From JAEUOS01 sp046160545 (GTDB lineage Bacteria > Pseudomonadota > Gammaproteobacteria > Burkholderiales > JAEUOS01), in NCBI GenBank assembly GCA_046160545.1, contig JBJXGS010000274.1, forward strand, positions 1-18,379: 18,379 nucleotides of DNA. Direction: 5' to 3'. The translations under genes were made by a program, and so were the position numbers. Below, in pieces: positions 1 through 7,412 of the stretch; the stretch's first letter is position 1, and each line of letters begins with the position of its first letter. The notes below the pieces were generated by a model, which was given only the letters and a program-made list of their open reading frames with translations, was not told where the DNA came from and did not search any database.

Positions 1-761
1 TGACCTGCCCGAACGTGTTCTGGGGCGGCGAGGAGATCAGCGCGCGCACCGCGGCGATGATGAACGACACCTTCCGCGACGCGCAGACCCGCTACGCCGG
101 ACGCATCCACTGGTTTGCGACCCTGCCCTGGCAGTATCCGGTGCGGGCGGTTGCCGAACTCAAGCGCGCGCACGGCATGGGTGCGGTAGGCGTCATGGTG
201 CTGGCCAATATCGATGGCCGCCACCTGACGGACCCGCAATTCGCCCCGGTGTGGCAGGCCATCGACGACCTCGCCCTGCCGGTGCTGATCCACCCGACCG
301 CGCCGCCTGGCGTGGCCGACATGGACATGGTGCGCTTTCAGCTCACCGCGTCGATCGGCTTCACCTTCGACACATCGCTCGCAGTCGCGCGCCTGATCTA
401 CGACGGCTTCCTGGACCGCTATCCCAATCTCAAGATCATCGCCTCGCACGGTGGTGGCGCGATTCCGTTTCTCATCGGCCGGCTGGACCAATGCTTTCAC
501 AACATCCCGGCGTGCAAGGAAAAGATCGAGCTCGAGCCCTCGGACTACCTGCGGCGTATCTATGTCGACTCGGTGGTGTTTCGCCAGGACGTGCTCGAAA
601 TGTGCGTGCGCCAGGTCGGCAGCATGAACGTGCTGTACGGCTCGGACTACCCGCACACCATCGGTGACGTCTACAACACCTTGGCCCAGGTCGACGCCCT
701 GCCGAGCGGCGTGCGGGAGCGCGTGCGCGGCTACAACGCGCAGCGCATCTTCAAGCTGTAG
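1..761 (+). CDS. Amidohydrolase family 2 (ACMSD-like) protein, 5' end outside window
   Basis: The reading frame is already open at base 3, before the first possible start (GTG at 15), so this is the C-terminal part of a longer gene. The protein looks like the metal-dependent amidohydrolase-2/ACMSD family, which contains decarboxylases and hydratases acting on aromatic acids or ring-cleavage products (aminocarboxymuconate-semialdehyde decarboxylase, LigW, LigJ types). Counting from the GTG at 15, the visible active-site motifs are IHPTAPPG (H93), SHGGGAIPFLIGR (H145) and YGSDYPH (D211), which correspond to the beta-strand 5, 6 and 8 metal ligands. The N-terminal HxH ligands would lie upstream of the window. 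It heads a plus-strand run: the next gene starts 19 bases after this stop. Family assignment is firm; substrate and reaction (decarboxylation, hydration or hydrolysis) are open. Confidence 0.85.
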   Translation, partial: TCPNVFWGGEEISARTAAMMNDTFRDAQTRYAGRIHWFATLPWQYPVRAVAELKRAHGMGAVGVMVLANIDGRHLTDPQFAPVWQAIDDLALPVLIHPTAPPGVADMDMVRFQLTASIGFTFDTSLAVARLIYDGFLDRYPNLKIIASHGGGAIPFLIGRLDQCFHNIPACKEKIELEPSDYLRRIYVDSVVFRQDVLEMCVRQVGSMNVLYGSDYPHTIGDVYNTLAQVDALPSGVRERVRGYNAQRIFKL

Positions 762-780
762 CGGTCGGGGAGCGCGCCGC

Positions 781-1647
781 GTGGCCGCCGTCCTCGTACC
801 GGGCTTTTCGCTGACCCTGCTCAAGGGTGATTTCGGCGCGCAGGTCGCCGGTGTGGACATCGGAGCACCGCTCGACGCGGCAACCCGCGCGTCCCTGCGC
901 GAGGCCTTCGGCCGTCACCGCCTGCTCGTCTTTCGCGACCAGAATCTGCCGCCGGCGGCGCACATCGCGTTCTCGCGCATTTTCGGCGAACTTGAAATCC
1001 ACGTCCTCGACGAGTACCACAAGGCCGAGTATCCGGAGATCTTCGAGCTGTCCAACATCGGCCCGGACGGACGGCCCAACGCGGTGCATCCGGACCGCGG
1101 CACGCTTTTCTGGCACACCGATGCCTCATGGCAGGCCATGCCGGCACTGGCCACTCTGCTCTATGCGGAGGCCGTTCCGCGCCAGGGGGGGCACACGCTG
1201 TTTGCCGACATGATCGGCGCCTACGAGGCCTTGGGCACTGCCGAGCGCGAGCGCTTCGCGCAACTTCGCGTGGTGCACGACCTCGATATCTCGCGGCGCA
1301 AGGCCGGCTACCCGGGCATGACGCCCGCGCAGAAAGCCAAGCGTCCGCCGATCGAGCAACCCCTGGTGCGCATGCACACCCCCACCGGGCGCCGCGCGAT
1401 GTACCTGGGCAGCCACGGCCAGCAGATCGTCGGCATGGGGGAGGTCGAGGGCCGCGGTCTCATCGAGCGCATCATGGCGCACTGCGCCGAGCCACGCTTT
1501 GTCGTCGAGCATGTCTGGCAGCCCGGGGACCTCGTCATGTGGGACAACGGCGCGACCATGCACCGCGCGACCGAATACGACACCGCCACCGAACCGCGCG
1601 TGGTGCGCCGCACGGTCGTGCAGGGCGCCGCGGCGATACCCGGGTAA
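781..1647 (+). CDS. TauD/TfdA-family Fe(II)/2-oxoglutarate dioxygenase
   Basis: A 288-residue protein from the GTG at 781, which has GGGGAG at 767-772 eight bases upstream; the frame is open further back to 664, but that would overlap the amidohydrolase by about 100 bases and add a low-complexity Ser/Arg/Cys stretch unlike the family. The family couples 2-oxoglutarate decarboxylation to hydroxylation or ether/sulfonate cleavage of the substrate (TauD on taurine, TfdA on 2,4-D). The facial triad is visible as WHTD (H112, D114) and MWDNGATMHR (H261), with the 2-oxoglutarate-binding arginine in VVRRTVV (R276 or R277). Length is normal for the family. It has no signal peptide and is cytoplasmic. 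It is close to TfdA-type enzymes in organisation, but the two dioxygenases at 8455-10789 belong to a different branch. The substrate cannot be read from sequence. Confidence 0.88.
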   Translation: MAAVLVPGFSLTLLKGDFGAQVAGVDIGAPLDAATRASLREAFGRHRLLVFRDQNLPPAAHIAFSRIFGELEIHVLDEYHKAEYPEIFELSNIGPDGRPNAVHPDRGTLFWHTDASWQAMPALATLLYAEAVPRQGGHTLFADMIGAYEALGTAERERFAQLRVVHDLDISRRKAGYPGMTPAQKAKRPPIEQPLVRMHTPTGRRAMYLGSHGQQIVGMGEVEGRGLIERIMAHCAEPRFVVEHVWQPGDLVMWDNGATMHRATEYDTATEPRVVRRTVVQGAAAIPG

Positions 1648-1652
1648 GGCCC

Positions 1653-1772
1653 ATGCTCGCGCTCTACAACAACGCCTGCTCGACGTGCAGCCAGAAGGCG
1701 CGCCTGCCGACCTCGTCTGCTGCTGACACGACCCACCCAAATCCTTCTCGACATCCTGGAGTCAGAACATGA
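1653..1772 (+). pseudogene. Possible remnant of a glutathione S-transferase N-terminus (39-aa frame)
   Basis: A 39-codon frame opens with ATG at 1653, five bases after the dioxygenase stop, and its TGA overlaps the ATG of the next gene (ATGA at 1769-1772). Its first 17 residues, MLALYNNACSTCSQKAR, resemble the start of many bacterial glutathione S-transferases (LYxxxxSxCSQKVRL), covering beta-strand 1 and the catalytic loop; after that the sequence becomes Ser/Thr/Pro-rich and the resemblance ends. The rest of a GST, which normally has over 200 residues, is absent. I read it as the leftover of a deleted GST gene. It might still be translated and couple expression of the downstream hydrolase. 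The GST resemblance is from memory of the family and rests on one short stretch. Confidence 0.45.
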
Positions 1773-2767
1773 AATCCTGGCAATACACCAAAGGCCTGCA
1801 CGACCTCGGCAACGGCCTGCATGCATGGCTCCTTCCCGATGGCACCTGGGGCTACAGCAACTCCGGGCTCATTACCGATGCCGGTCAGTCGCTCATGGTC
1901 GACACGCTCTTCGACCTGAAGCTCACCCGCGAAATGCTCGACGGCATCAAGCGCGCCGTGCCTGCCGGCGCCACCATCGGCACGCTGGTCAACACCCACT
2001 CCAACGGCGACCACACCTTCGGCAACCAGTTGCTCGCCGGCAGCCGCATCATCACCAGCAAAGCCTGCGCCCAGGAGATGCTCGAGCGACCACCCGAGGA
2101 ACTGCGCCACATGATGGACAACTGGCGCGCCCTGGGCGACGCCGGCGACTTCCTGCACGAGTCGATGGGTTCGCGCTTCGATTTTTCCGGCATTGTCTAC
2201 ACGGCGCCAACCGACACCTTCGAAGGCGAGATGACGGTCAAGGTCGGCGCCAAGCAGGTGCGCCTGGTGGGTGTCGGCCCCGCGCACACACGCGGCGACA
2301 TCCTTGTGCACGTGCCCGAGGATCGCGTCGTCTTCACCGGCGACATCCTCTTCAACGGCGGGCACCCGGCGGTGTGGGCGGGCCCCATATCGAACTGGAT
2401 CCGTGCCTGTGACCTGATGCTTTCCTGGGACGTGGACGTCATCGTTCCCGGCCACGGACCGATCACCGACAAGTCCGCCGTGCGTGCCCTGAAGCACTAC
2501 CTGGAATTCACCGAGACCGAGTCGCTGAAACGCTTCGCGGCCGGCATGAACGACGAGGAGGCCGCGCGCGACATCGCCTGGGATGCCTTTCGCGACTGGA
2601 CCGACATCGAGCGCATCTTCATCAACGTCAACGCGGTCTGGCGCGAATACAAGAAGAGCGACGAGCGCCCCGACGTGCCGCGCATGTTCGGCCTGATGTC
2701 GCGCTATCACCACGAATTGGTCGCCAAGGGCATGCACTGCGAGTATTGCGCCAAGCACCGCCACTGA
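1769..2767 (+). CDS. Metallo-beta-lactamase-fold hydrolase
   Basis: A 332-residue MBL-fold protein. ATG 1769 is preceded by TGGAG around 1757-1761. The metal-site motifs are in order: NTHSNGDHTFGN (H77, N79, D81, H82), GPAHTRGD (H173), VFTGD (D192) and IVPGHGP (H229). The second position of the usual HxHxDH signature is Asn rather than His, so one zinc ligand is changed; the other ligands are kept, which suggests altered metal binding rather than a dead enzyme. MBL hydrolases of this type cleave esters, lactones or thioesters or act in glyoxalase-like steps. The C-terminal 90 residues are an extra helical, charged region ending in CEYCAKHRH, a Cys/His cluster. No signal peptide is evident. 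It lies between the dioxygenase and the FAH-family gene (16-base gap), consistent with one operon acting on the same compound class. Confidence 0.87.
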   Translation: MKSWQYTKGLHDLGNGLHAWLLPDGTWGYSNSGLITDAGQSLMVDTLFDLKLTREMLDGIKRAVPAGATIGTLVNTHSNGDHTFGNQLLAGSRIITSKACAQEMLERPPEELRHMMDNWRALGDAGDFLHESMGSRFDFSGIVYTAPTDTFEGEMTVKVGAKQVRLVGVGPAHTRGDILVHVPEDRVVFTGDILFNGGHPAVWAGPISNWIRACDLMLSWDVDVIVPGHGPITDKSAVRALKHYLEFTETESLKRFAAGMNDEEAARDIAWDAFRDWTDIERIFINVNAVWREYKKSDERPDVPRMFGLMSRYHHELVAKGMHCEYCAKHRH

Positions 2768-2783
2768 CCGGGGAGTCGCGACC

Positions 2784-3725
2784 ATGAAACTCGTTACCTT
2801 CGACCTGGCACCCGGCGATCGGCGCATCGGTGCGGTCATCGGCAGCCTTGATCGCATCGCCGATTTCACCGCCTCCGGCGCGCCCTGGGCGCGTGACATG
2901 CTGGCCCTGATCGATGCGGGCGAGACAGGCCTTGCCGCAGCGCGCGCGCTGGCGGCCAACCCCGCCGTGACCCACGCCCTGGGCCAGGTGCGCCTGGCCG
3001 CGCCCCTGCCCGAGCCGCGCCAGATGCGCGACTTCTTGTGTTTCGAAAAGCACCTGCGCCAGGCGCGCACCCAGCGCCACCTCTTTGGCATCACTGGCTA
3101 TCCGACCGACCCGGCCAAGGTCGACGTACCCAAGGTCTGGTACGAGGAGCCGGTCTATTACAAGTGCAACCGCTTTGCGGTCGTCGGGCATGAGACCGAA
3201 GTCATCTGCCCCTCGTACTGCAAGATGCTCGACTACGAGCTCGAGTTCGGCATCGTGCTGGGCAAGCGCGGCAAGAACATCCGCCGCGAAGAAGCGCGCT
3301 CGCACATCTTTGGCTACTGCATCTTCAACGACTTCTCGGCGCGCGACCAGCAGATGCGCGAAATGCAGGGCCAGTTGGGCCCGACCAAGGGCAAGGATTT
3401 CGACACCGCCAACGTACTCGGGCCCTGGCTTGTCACCGCCGACGAGATCCCTGACCCCTATGCGCTCACCATGGTTGCGCGCGTCAACGGCGTCGAGTGG
3501 TCGCGCGGCTCCTCGGGCGAGATGCACCACAAGTTCGAGGACATTCTGGCCCACGTGTCCCGCGACGAGACCGTCTACCCGGGTGAATTCATGGGATCGG
3601 GCACGGTCGGCAGCGGCTGCGGCCTTGAGCATGGCCGCTTTCTTTCGATCGGCGACACGGTGGAGCTCGAAATCACGGGCCTGGGCCTGTTGCGCAACCG
3701 GGTCGTTGCAAGTCCTGGCAGCTAG
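2784..3725 (+). CDS. Fumarylacetoacetate hydrolase (FAH) family protein
   Basis: A 313-residue protein; ATG 2784 follows GGGGAG at 2770-2775 with ideal spacing. The catalytic C-terminal FAH domain is complete: LDYELEFGIVLG supplies E152 and E154, FNDFSARD supplies D183 as third metal ligand, then GPTKGKDFDT and YPGEFMGSGTVGSGCGLE. FAH-superfamily enzymes hydrolyse, decarboxylate or isomerise acylpyruvate-type products of aromatic ring cleavage, using Mg or Mn. The N-terminal 70 residues form the usual accessory domain. It is paralogous to the protein at 12513-13511: both start MKLVTF and share QMRDFLCFEKHL. Its stop codon overlaps that of the convergent LigB-like gene by four bases, so nothing separates the two transcription units. 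The substrate is unknown; proximity to LigAB makes a ring-cleavage product plausible. Confidence 0.9.
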   Translation: MKLVTFDLAPGDRRIGAVIGSLDRIADFTASGAPWARDMLALIDAGETGLAAARALAANPAVTHALGQVRLAAPLPEPRQMRDFLCFEKHLRQARTQRHLFGITGYPTDPAKVDVPKVWYEEPVYYKCNRFAVVGHETEVICPSYCKMLDYELEFGIVLGKRGKNIRREEARSHIFGYCIFNDFSARDQQMREMQGQLGPTKGKDFDTANVLGPWLVTADEIPDPYALTMVARVNGVEWSRGSSGEMHHKFEDILAHVSRDETVYPGEFMGSGTVGSGCGLEHGRFLSIGDTVELEITGLGLLRNRVVASPGS

Positions 3726-4570
3726 GCCGCGTCGATCATGTCCTCGAGCACCAGCTGGCCATAACCGGTGAGCGTCGCATGATAGTAGTTGCGATGCAGG
3801 CGACGCACCCTGGGCGCAAGCGCGCCGCGCATGCACAGCCACATGATTTCCTCGACGCCCTCGGTGCCGCCACGCTCGATCAATTCACGATGACTCAAGG
3901 CGGCCAAGGATTCCGGATCGCTTTCAAGGCGGTCGAGGAATTCCTCATCCCAGGCCGGGTTGATGAAGCCGAACCGCTCGCCGCCCAGCTGGTGCGAGAG
4001 GCCGCCGGTACCGACAATGGCGACCTTGCAATCATCAGGGTATGACAACACGGCCCGGCGGATCGCCTGACCGAGGCGATAACAGCGGCGCGCTGTCGGC
4101 AGCGGAAACTGCAGCACGTTGATCTGTATCGGTATCACCCGGCCTGGCCAGCCGTCGCTCCAGTCCCACAGCGCGGACAGCGGGGTCAGGCAGCCATGGT
4201 CGAGCGGCAGATCCTGGCTTAAGGCCATGTCGAACTCGTCGGCCACCAGTGAATTGGCGAGATGCCAGGCCAGTTCCGGATGGCCCGGCACCGGCGGCAG
4301 CGGGCGCGGTCCCCAGCCTTCATCCGCGATGCGGTGCAGAGGCGCCACGCTCAGTGCGAAGGTCGGCAGGTTGTCCAGGAACAGCGACGTGAAGTGATCG
4401 TTGTAGATCATGATCAACACGTCGGGCCGCTTTTCGGCAAGCCACCGGCGCATGGGTATGTAGCCGTCGAAGAGCGGCTTCCAGTCGGGTTCCTGCGTCG
4501 CTCCCCGATCGATCGCAGCGCCGATCGAAGGGGCGTGCGGCGAGCCCAGGCCACCGATGATCGTTGCCAT
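3722..4570 (-). CDS. Class III extradiol dioxygenase beta subunit, LigB-like
   Basis: A 282-residue protein starting at ATG 4570 and ending TAG at 3722-3724. The frame is open upstream to 4891, but the true start is fixed by the family N-terminus (MATIIGGLGSPHAPS) and by a TGATG stop/start overlap with the alpha subunit. The LigB family binds non-haem Fe(II) and performs extradiol (often 4,5-) cleavage of protocatechuate, gallate or related catechols. Metal ligands are visible as H12 (SPHAPS), H59 (IYNDHF) and E240 (GVEEIMW), with the catalytic base H193 in GTGGLSHQL and a conserved DHG at 125-127. Similarity to Sphingobium LigB runs over the whole length (DEGWGPRP, GHPELAWH, DEFDM, MRGAL), as far as I can recall that sequence. 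Substrate could be protocatechuate, gallate, a methylgallate or a related ring. Confidence 0.9.
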   Translation of the reverse strand: MATIIGGLGSPHAPSIGAAIDRGATQEPDWKPLFDGYIPMRRWLAEKRPDVLIMIYNDHFTSLFLDNLPTFALSVAPLHRIADEGWGPRPLPPVPGHPELAWHLANSLVADEFDMALSQDLPLDHGCLTPLSALWDWSDGWPGRVIPIQINVLQFPLPTARRCYRLGQAIRRAVLSYPDDCKVAIVGTGGLSHQLGGERFGFINPAWDEEFLDRLESDPESLAALSHRELIERGGTEGVEEIMWLCMRGALAPRVRRLHRNYYHATLTGYGQLVLEDMIDAA

Positions 4571-4929
4571 CAGCGTGCGCCAGTGATCTTGCGGGTTTGC
4601 ATGAACTCCTCCAGCGTCTGCCCGCGCATTTGCGCTCCGGTCGCGGCCAGACCGCTGCCCAGCGCACCGGACAGGCGAAACAGCAGGTAGGGGCTGACGC
4701 CATGGCGCACCAGCGCGAGCCAGTCGCCTGCGTTGACCATCGCGATTTCTTCGTCCGAAAGACCTGCTTTGCGCATAGCGGCTTGCGGGTCGGCCTTGAA
4801 GACCTCGCGGCTGGCCGGCACCAGCAAGGAATGGCAAAAGTGGCTTATTCGGTAGGCGCGCGCCGAGGTGACACCGCCCAACGCGTAGCAACCGGCGGGC
4901 AGCTGATCGAGGTCCGTCAATTGCGGCAT
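4570..4929 (-). CDS. Extradiol ring-cleavage dioxygenase alpha subunit, LigA-like
   Basis: A 119-residue small helical protein from ATG 4929; its TGA shares a base with the LigB-like start (TGATG at 4572-4568 on the minus strand), a classic arrangement for coupled translation of two subunits. Features of the LigA family are the ADPQAAMRKAGLSDEE stretch (46-61), followed by VNAGDWLALVRHGVSPYLLFRLSG; in LigAB the alpha subunit closes over the beta-subunit active site. Length matches the family. No clear Shine-Dalgarno sequence is visible before 4929. It lies 49 bases downstream of the substrate-binding-protein gene on the same strand, suggesting one transcript. Its assignment is firm because of the family motifs and its pairing with LigB; the substrate is not determined. 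Confidence 0.87.
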   Translation of the reverse strand: MPQLTDLDQLPAGCYALGGVTSARAYRISHFCHSLLVPASREVFKADPQAAMRKAGLSDEEIAMVNAGDWLALVRHGVSPYLLFRLSGALGSGLAATGAQMRGQTLEEFMQTRKITGAR

Positions 4930-4978
4930 TCTGGTTTGGTTGCGGTCAAGTCACCGAATCGTTACCGGATCAGGCAAT

Positions 4979-5959
4979 TCACTCGATCACACGATCCACC
5001 CGAACCATGAAAGCCTCCGGGAGTGTGACGCCGATAGCTTTCGCGGTCTTCATGTTCACGACAAGTTCGAATTTGGTCGGCTGTTCAATCGGCAGGTCAC
5101 CCGGTTTCGCGCCCTTGAGGATCTTGTCGGCGTAGGCAGCGGCGCGCCGGAAGTTGTCCGTGAACGAAGCCGAATACGACATCAGCCCGCCGGCTTCCAC
5201 CCACTGGCCATTTGGAAGCATGGCCGGCACCTTCAAGCCGATGAGGCGATCGATGATTTCCTGGCGCCGGCTGTTCGCGGTGCCGCCCTGAGCAACCAGG
5301 TATGCCTGTGCGCCGTCTGCGACGCCACGCTTGATGGCGGGCTCGAAATCCGTGGGCTGCCTCAACTCGAACGGGGTGACGCGCATGCCCAGAACCTTCG
5401 CCGCTCCAATGATCTCCTGCGCCTGTGACGCACTGCCCGCCGCGTCCGGTTCAAACAACAGGGCGACATGCGCAACACGTGGAAAAGCAAACTTGAGCAG
5501 TTGCAGTCGCTTGGCTGAAAGTTCAGTTGCAAGTCCGGTCAGCCCGGTCGCGTTGCCGCCGGGCCGCCGCAGGCTCGCCGCACTCCCACTCCCGACCGGG
5601 TCTTCGCCGATGGCAAAAACAATCGGTATGGTCTTGGTCGCTTGCGCAAGCACGCGAACGACATCGTCTCCAGTGGTCACCAACAAATCGGGCCGCAGCG
5701 CCACCATCTCGGCGGCGAGACGCGGCATGGCCTGCGCGACGCCTTCGGCGTAGCGGGCATCGATGATGTAGTCGCGCCCTTCGACCCAATTCAGCTCGAG
5801 CAGGCCGGCGCGAAAAGCGGCGAGCCATGCCGCGGTGACCGCGGCGTTTGCGCGGATAAGAAATCCGATGCGCCGCACCTGGCGCGCGGTTTGGGCAGTC
5901 CCTGGCTGCGGTGCTGCACACAACGAAACCAATGCAAGCACGACATCGCGCCGATTCAT
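4979..5959 (-). CDS. ABC transporter substrate-binding protein, ABC_sub_bind (TrpX-like) family
   Basis: A 326-residue periplasmic binding protein. I chose ATG 5959 (MNRRDVVLALVS...) over the upstream in-frame start at 6010 because it is preceded by AAGGGA seven to eight bases away and begins directly with a signal peptide: a twin-arginine-like NRRD, a hydrophobic core and a small-residue region near GTAQ at residues 20-23. The mature part has the family features RRIGFLIRANAA, LRPDLLVTTGDDVVRVLAQATKTIPIVFAIGEDPVGSG and RPGGNATGLT. Members bind amino acids, aromatic acids or other small ligands for ABC importers, but in beta- and alphaproteobacteria many occur without a permease or ATPase, and none is seen here. 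It is first in a minus-strand run with the LigA- and LigB-like genes, suggesting that its ligand is related to their substrate (inference). Confidence 0.88.
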   Translation of the reverse strand: MNRRDVVLALVSLCAAPQPGTAQTARQVRRIGFLIRANAAVTAAWLAAFRAGLLELNWVEGRDYIIDARYAEGVAQAMPRLAAEMVALRPDLLVTTGDDVVRVLAQATKTIPIVFAIGEDPVGSGSAASLRRPGGNATGLTGLATELSAKRLQLLKFAFPRVAHVALLFEPDAAGSASQAQEIIGAAKVLGMRVTPFELRQPTDFEPAIKRGVADGAQAYLVAQGGTANSRRQEIIDRLIGLKVPAMLPNGQWVEAGGLMSYSASFTDNFRRAAAYADKILKGAKPGDLPIEQPTKFELVVNMKTAKAIGVTLPEAFMVRVDRVIE

Positions 5960-6282
5960 CCACGTTCCCTTTTGCTTCCCGCAACTGCAACCGGACGCTG
6001 CGACTCGCATTCGAAAACACCTGTCACGCCGATTGAGCGATCAGTCTAACCCGAACTATTGCGTTGACGATGCGCTGTTGGCCCCCTCTAGCGGTGCCGC
6101 GCGTGTGTCCGAACCCGCTGCTGGCGCGACCAATTTTGCGATCGGGTCCATCCTTCGGCACGTCCCGCAAATACGTGGATGTCGATCAAGTGATAATTCA
6201 ATCCCGACGCTGCCGGCCTGAGGCGGCACTCGCAACTCCTCCGGCCGCTGACAATCGCCGGCTTCCATCGCACGCATCGACA
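5960..6282. other. Intergenic region between two divergent genes
   Basis: This 323-bp stretch separates the start of the minus-strand binding-protein gene (5959) from the chosen start of the acyltransferase (6283). It must hold the promoters of both. A good -10-like GATAAT lies at 6192-6197 on the plus strand, but I see no convincing -35 at the right distance; TTGACG at 6064-6069 likewise lacks a partner. The acyltransferase frame stays open back to ATG 6064, but the extra 73 residues look non-coding (Arg/Pro/Cys-rich, no membrane segment). No RNA gene, repeat or terminator is recognised. Confidence 0.5.
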
Positions 6283-7359
6283 ATGACAATCAGCCAGCGG
6301 CCCAGTGCAGTGTCACCGCCACTTACCGAACGCATCAGCCACCTGCAGCACCTGCGTGCCATCGCTGCGCTGATGGTGCTGCTCCAGCACTCGCAGTTTT
6401 TGCATCACCCCGACTGGATCGGCAGCGTGTTCGGCGGCCTGGGCATCGACCTTTTTTTCGTGATCAGCGGATTCGTCATTTTCTGGGTAACGCGTAACGA
6501 AACATCGTTCAGGCGCTATCTGTTGCGCCGGATCATCCGCATCGTTCCCCTGTACTGGATGCTGACGCTCCTGATGGCCGCGCTGGTGCTACTGGCCCCG
6601 CAATTGTTCAAGCAGACGATCTTTGACCTCTGGCACTTCATCAAGTCGCTCGCCTTCATTCCGAGTTTCACTCCCAGCAGGCCCGATGAAATCACGCCGT
6701 TGCTGCCGCCCGGGTGGACGCTCAACTACGAGTTTTTTTTCTACCTTTCATTCGGGCTGATATTTTTCCTCCCGGGGAACCGGACTTTCAGGCTCGCCAT
6801 ATTCACCGTCCTTTTCTTCGGCCTGGTGATCGCCGGCAAGATACTTGCGCCGGCAGGCGCGATGGGCCGGGTCTACACCTCGCCCCTGCTGCTGGAATTC
6901 CTCGCTGGCGTGTGGATCGGCGTCTGGATCAATGGAAGCAGCGCCGTACCCGGCAAGGGCGTCGCGCTGGCACTACTGCTGGCGGGCTGGCTGGCGCTCC
7001 TGTTCGAACCACTGCTGTTCGGCTGGGGGGCGCTTGTCGGCACGAGCATGGTCGTGCTGGGCGCTGTTGCTCTGGAACGCGAATTGCGCGTGCAAAGCCG
7101 GTTGCTGGAGTTTCTTGGCGATGCGTCTTATTCGATCTATCTGACGCATGTATTCACCATCGGCGCCCTCAAGCAGGTGTGGGTGCGCCTTCCGTTCCGC
7201 AGTGACATGCCGTTCGAAGCCGCCGCGTTCATGGTGCTGGCAATCGTCCTCTCAACGTGCGCCGGAGCGCTTGTCTACTTGTACGTCGAGCGGCCCGTGC
7301 TGCGCTTCCTGAACCGGGTATTACAACCAGGAAGAAACGGAACAGGGACTGTCACCTAA
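6283..7359 (+). CDS. Acyltransferase 3 (OafA/YrhL-type) membrane protein
   Basis: A 358-residue polytopic inner-membrane protein of the acyltransferase-3 family, which moves acetyl or other acyl groups onto surface polysaccharides, lipids or small molecules. ATG 6283 is chosen because the family motif begins soon after it; no good Shine-Dalgarno sequence is visible. Motifs in order: HLQHLRAIAALMVLLQHSQF (R25 and H36, the conserved R...H pair), GGLGIDLFFVISGFVIFW (D56), RRIIRIVPLYWM (82-93), PPGWTLNYEFFFY (W145, E150) and, near the end, SYSIYLTHVF and the YVERP motif. Around ten hydrophobic segments alternate with short loops. The gene has more T-rich tracts (T7 at 6452-6458, T8 at 6733-6740) than its neighbours and no link to catabolism, so it may be an independent acquisition. 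The acceptor molecule is unknown. Confidence 0.88.
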   Translation: MTISQRPSAVSPPLTERISHLQHLRAIAALMVLLQHSQFLHHPDWIGSVFGGLGIDLFFVISGFVIFWVTRNETSFRRYLLRRIIRIVPLYWMLTLLMAALVLLAPQLFKQTIFDLWHFIKSLAFIPSFTPSRPDEITPLLPPGWTLNYEFFFYLSFGLIFFLPGNRTFRLAIFTVLFFGLVIAGKILAPAGAMGRVYTSPLLLEFLAGVWIGVWINGSSAVPGKGVALALLLAGWLALLFEPLLFGWGALVGTSMVVLGAVALERELRVQSRLLEFLGDASYSIYLTHVFTIGALKQVWVRLPFRSDMPFEAAAFMVLAIVLSTCAGALVYLYVERPVLRFLNRVLQPGRNGTGTVT

Positions 7360-7364
7360 CCATC

Positions 7365-7388
7365 GCCACCTGCGAAGTCGCAGGCGGC
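7365..7388. terminator. Hairpin between convergent gene ends
   Basis: Between the acyltransferase stop (7359) and the Bug-protein stop (7413) lies an inverted repeat: GCC-A-CCTGCG, loop AAGT, CGCAGG-C-GGC, giving nine paired bases and one mismatch. Its position suggests a shared terminator for the two convergent genes. It lacks a T tract on either side, so it is not a textbook intrinsic terminator. Confidence 0.4.
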
Positions 7389-7412
7389 CGAATCAGGACA
7401 GGCGCGGCATCC

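Noticed and set aside
664..780. Upstream extension of the TauD/TfdA dioxygenase frame
   Set aside because: It overlaps the amidohydrolase for about 100 bases and encodes low-complexity sequence; the GTG at 781 with GGGGAG is the better start.
1664..3094. A 476-codon open frame on the minus strand opposite the MBL hydrolase
   Set aside because: It is the antisense shadow of a gene with complete motifs and good ribosome site; its translation is Val/Gly/His/Arg-rich without recognisable domain, as expected in GC-rich DNA.
2628..3842. A 404-codon open frame on the minus strand opposite the FAH-family gene
   Set aside because: Antisense shadow that also runs into the LigB-like gene; no domain and composition typical of reverse-frame translation.
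6064..6282. N-terminal extension of the acyltransferase from ATG 6064
   Set aside because: The 73 extra residues show no membrane segment or family similarity, and the conserved R...H region begins just after 6283.
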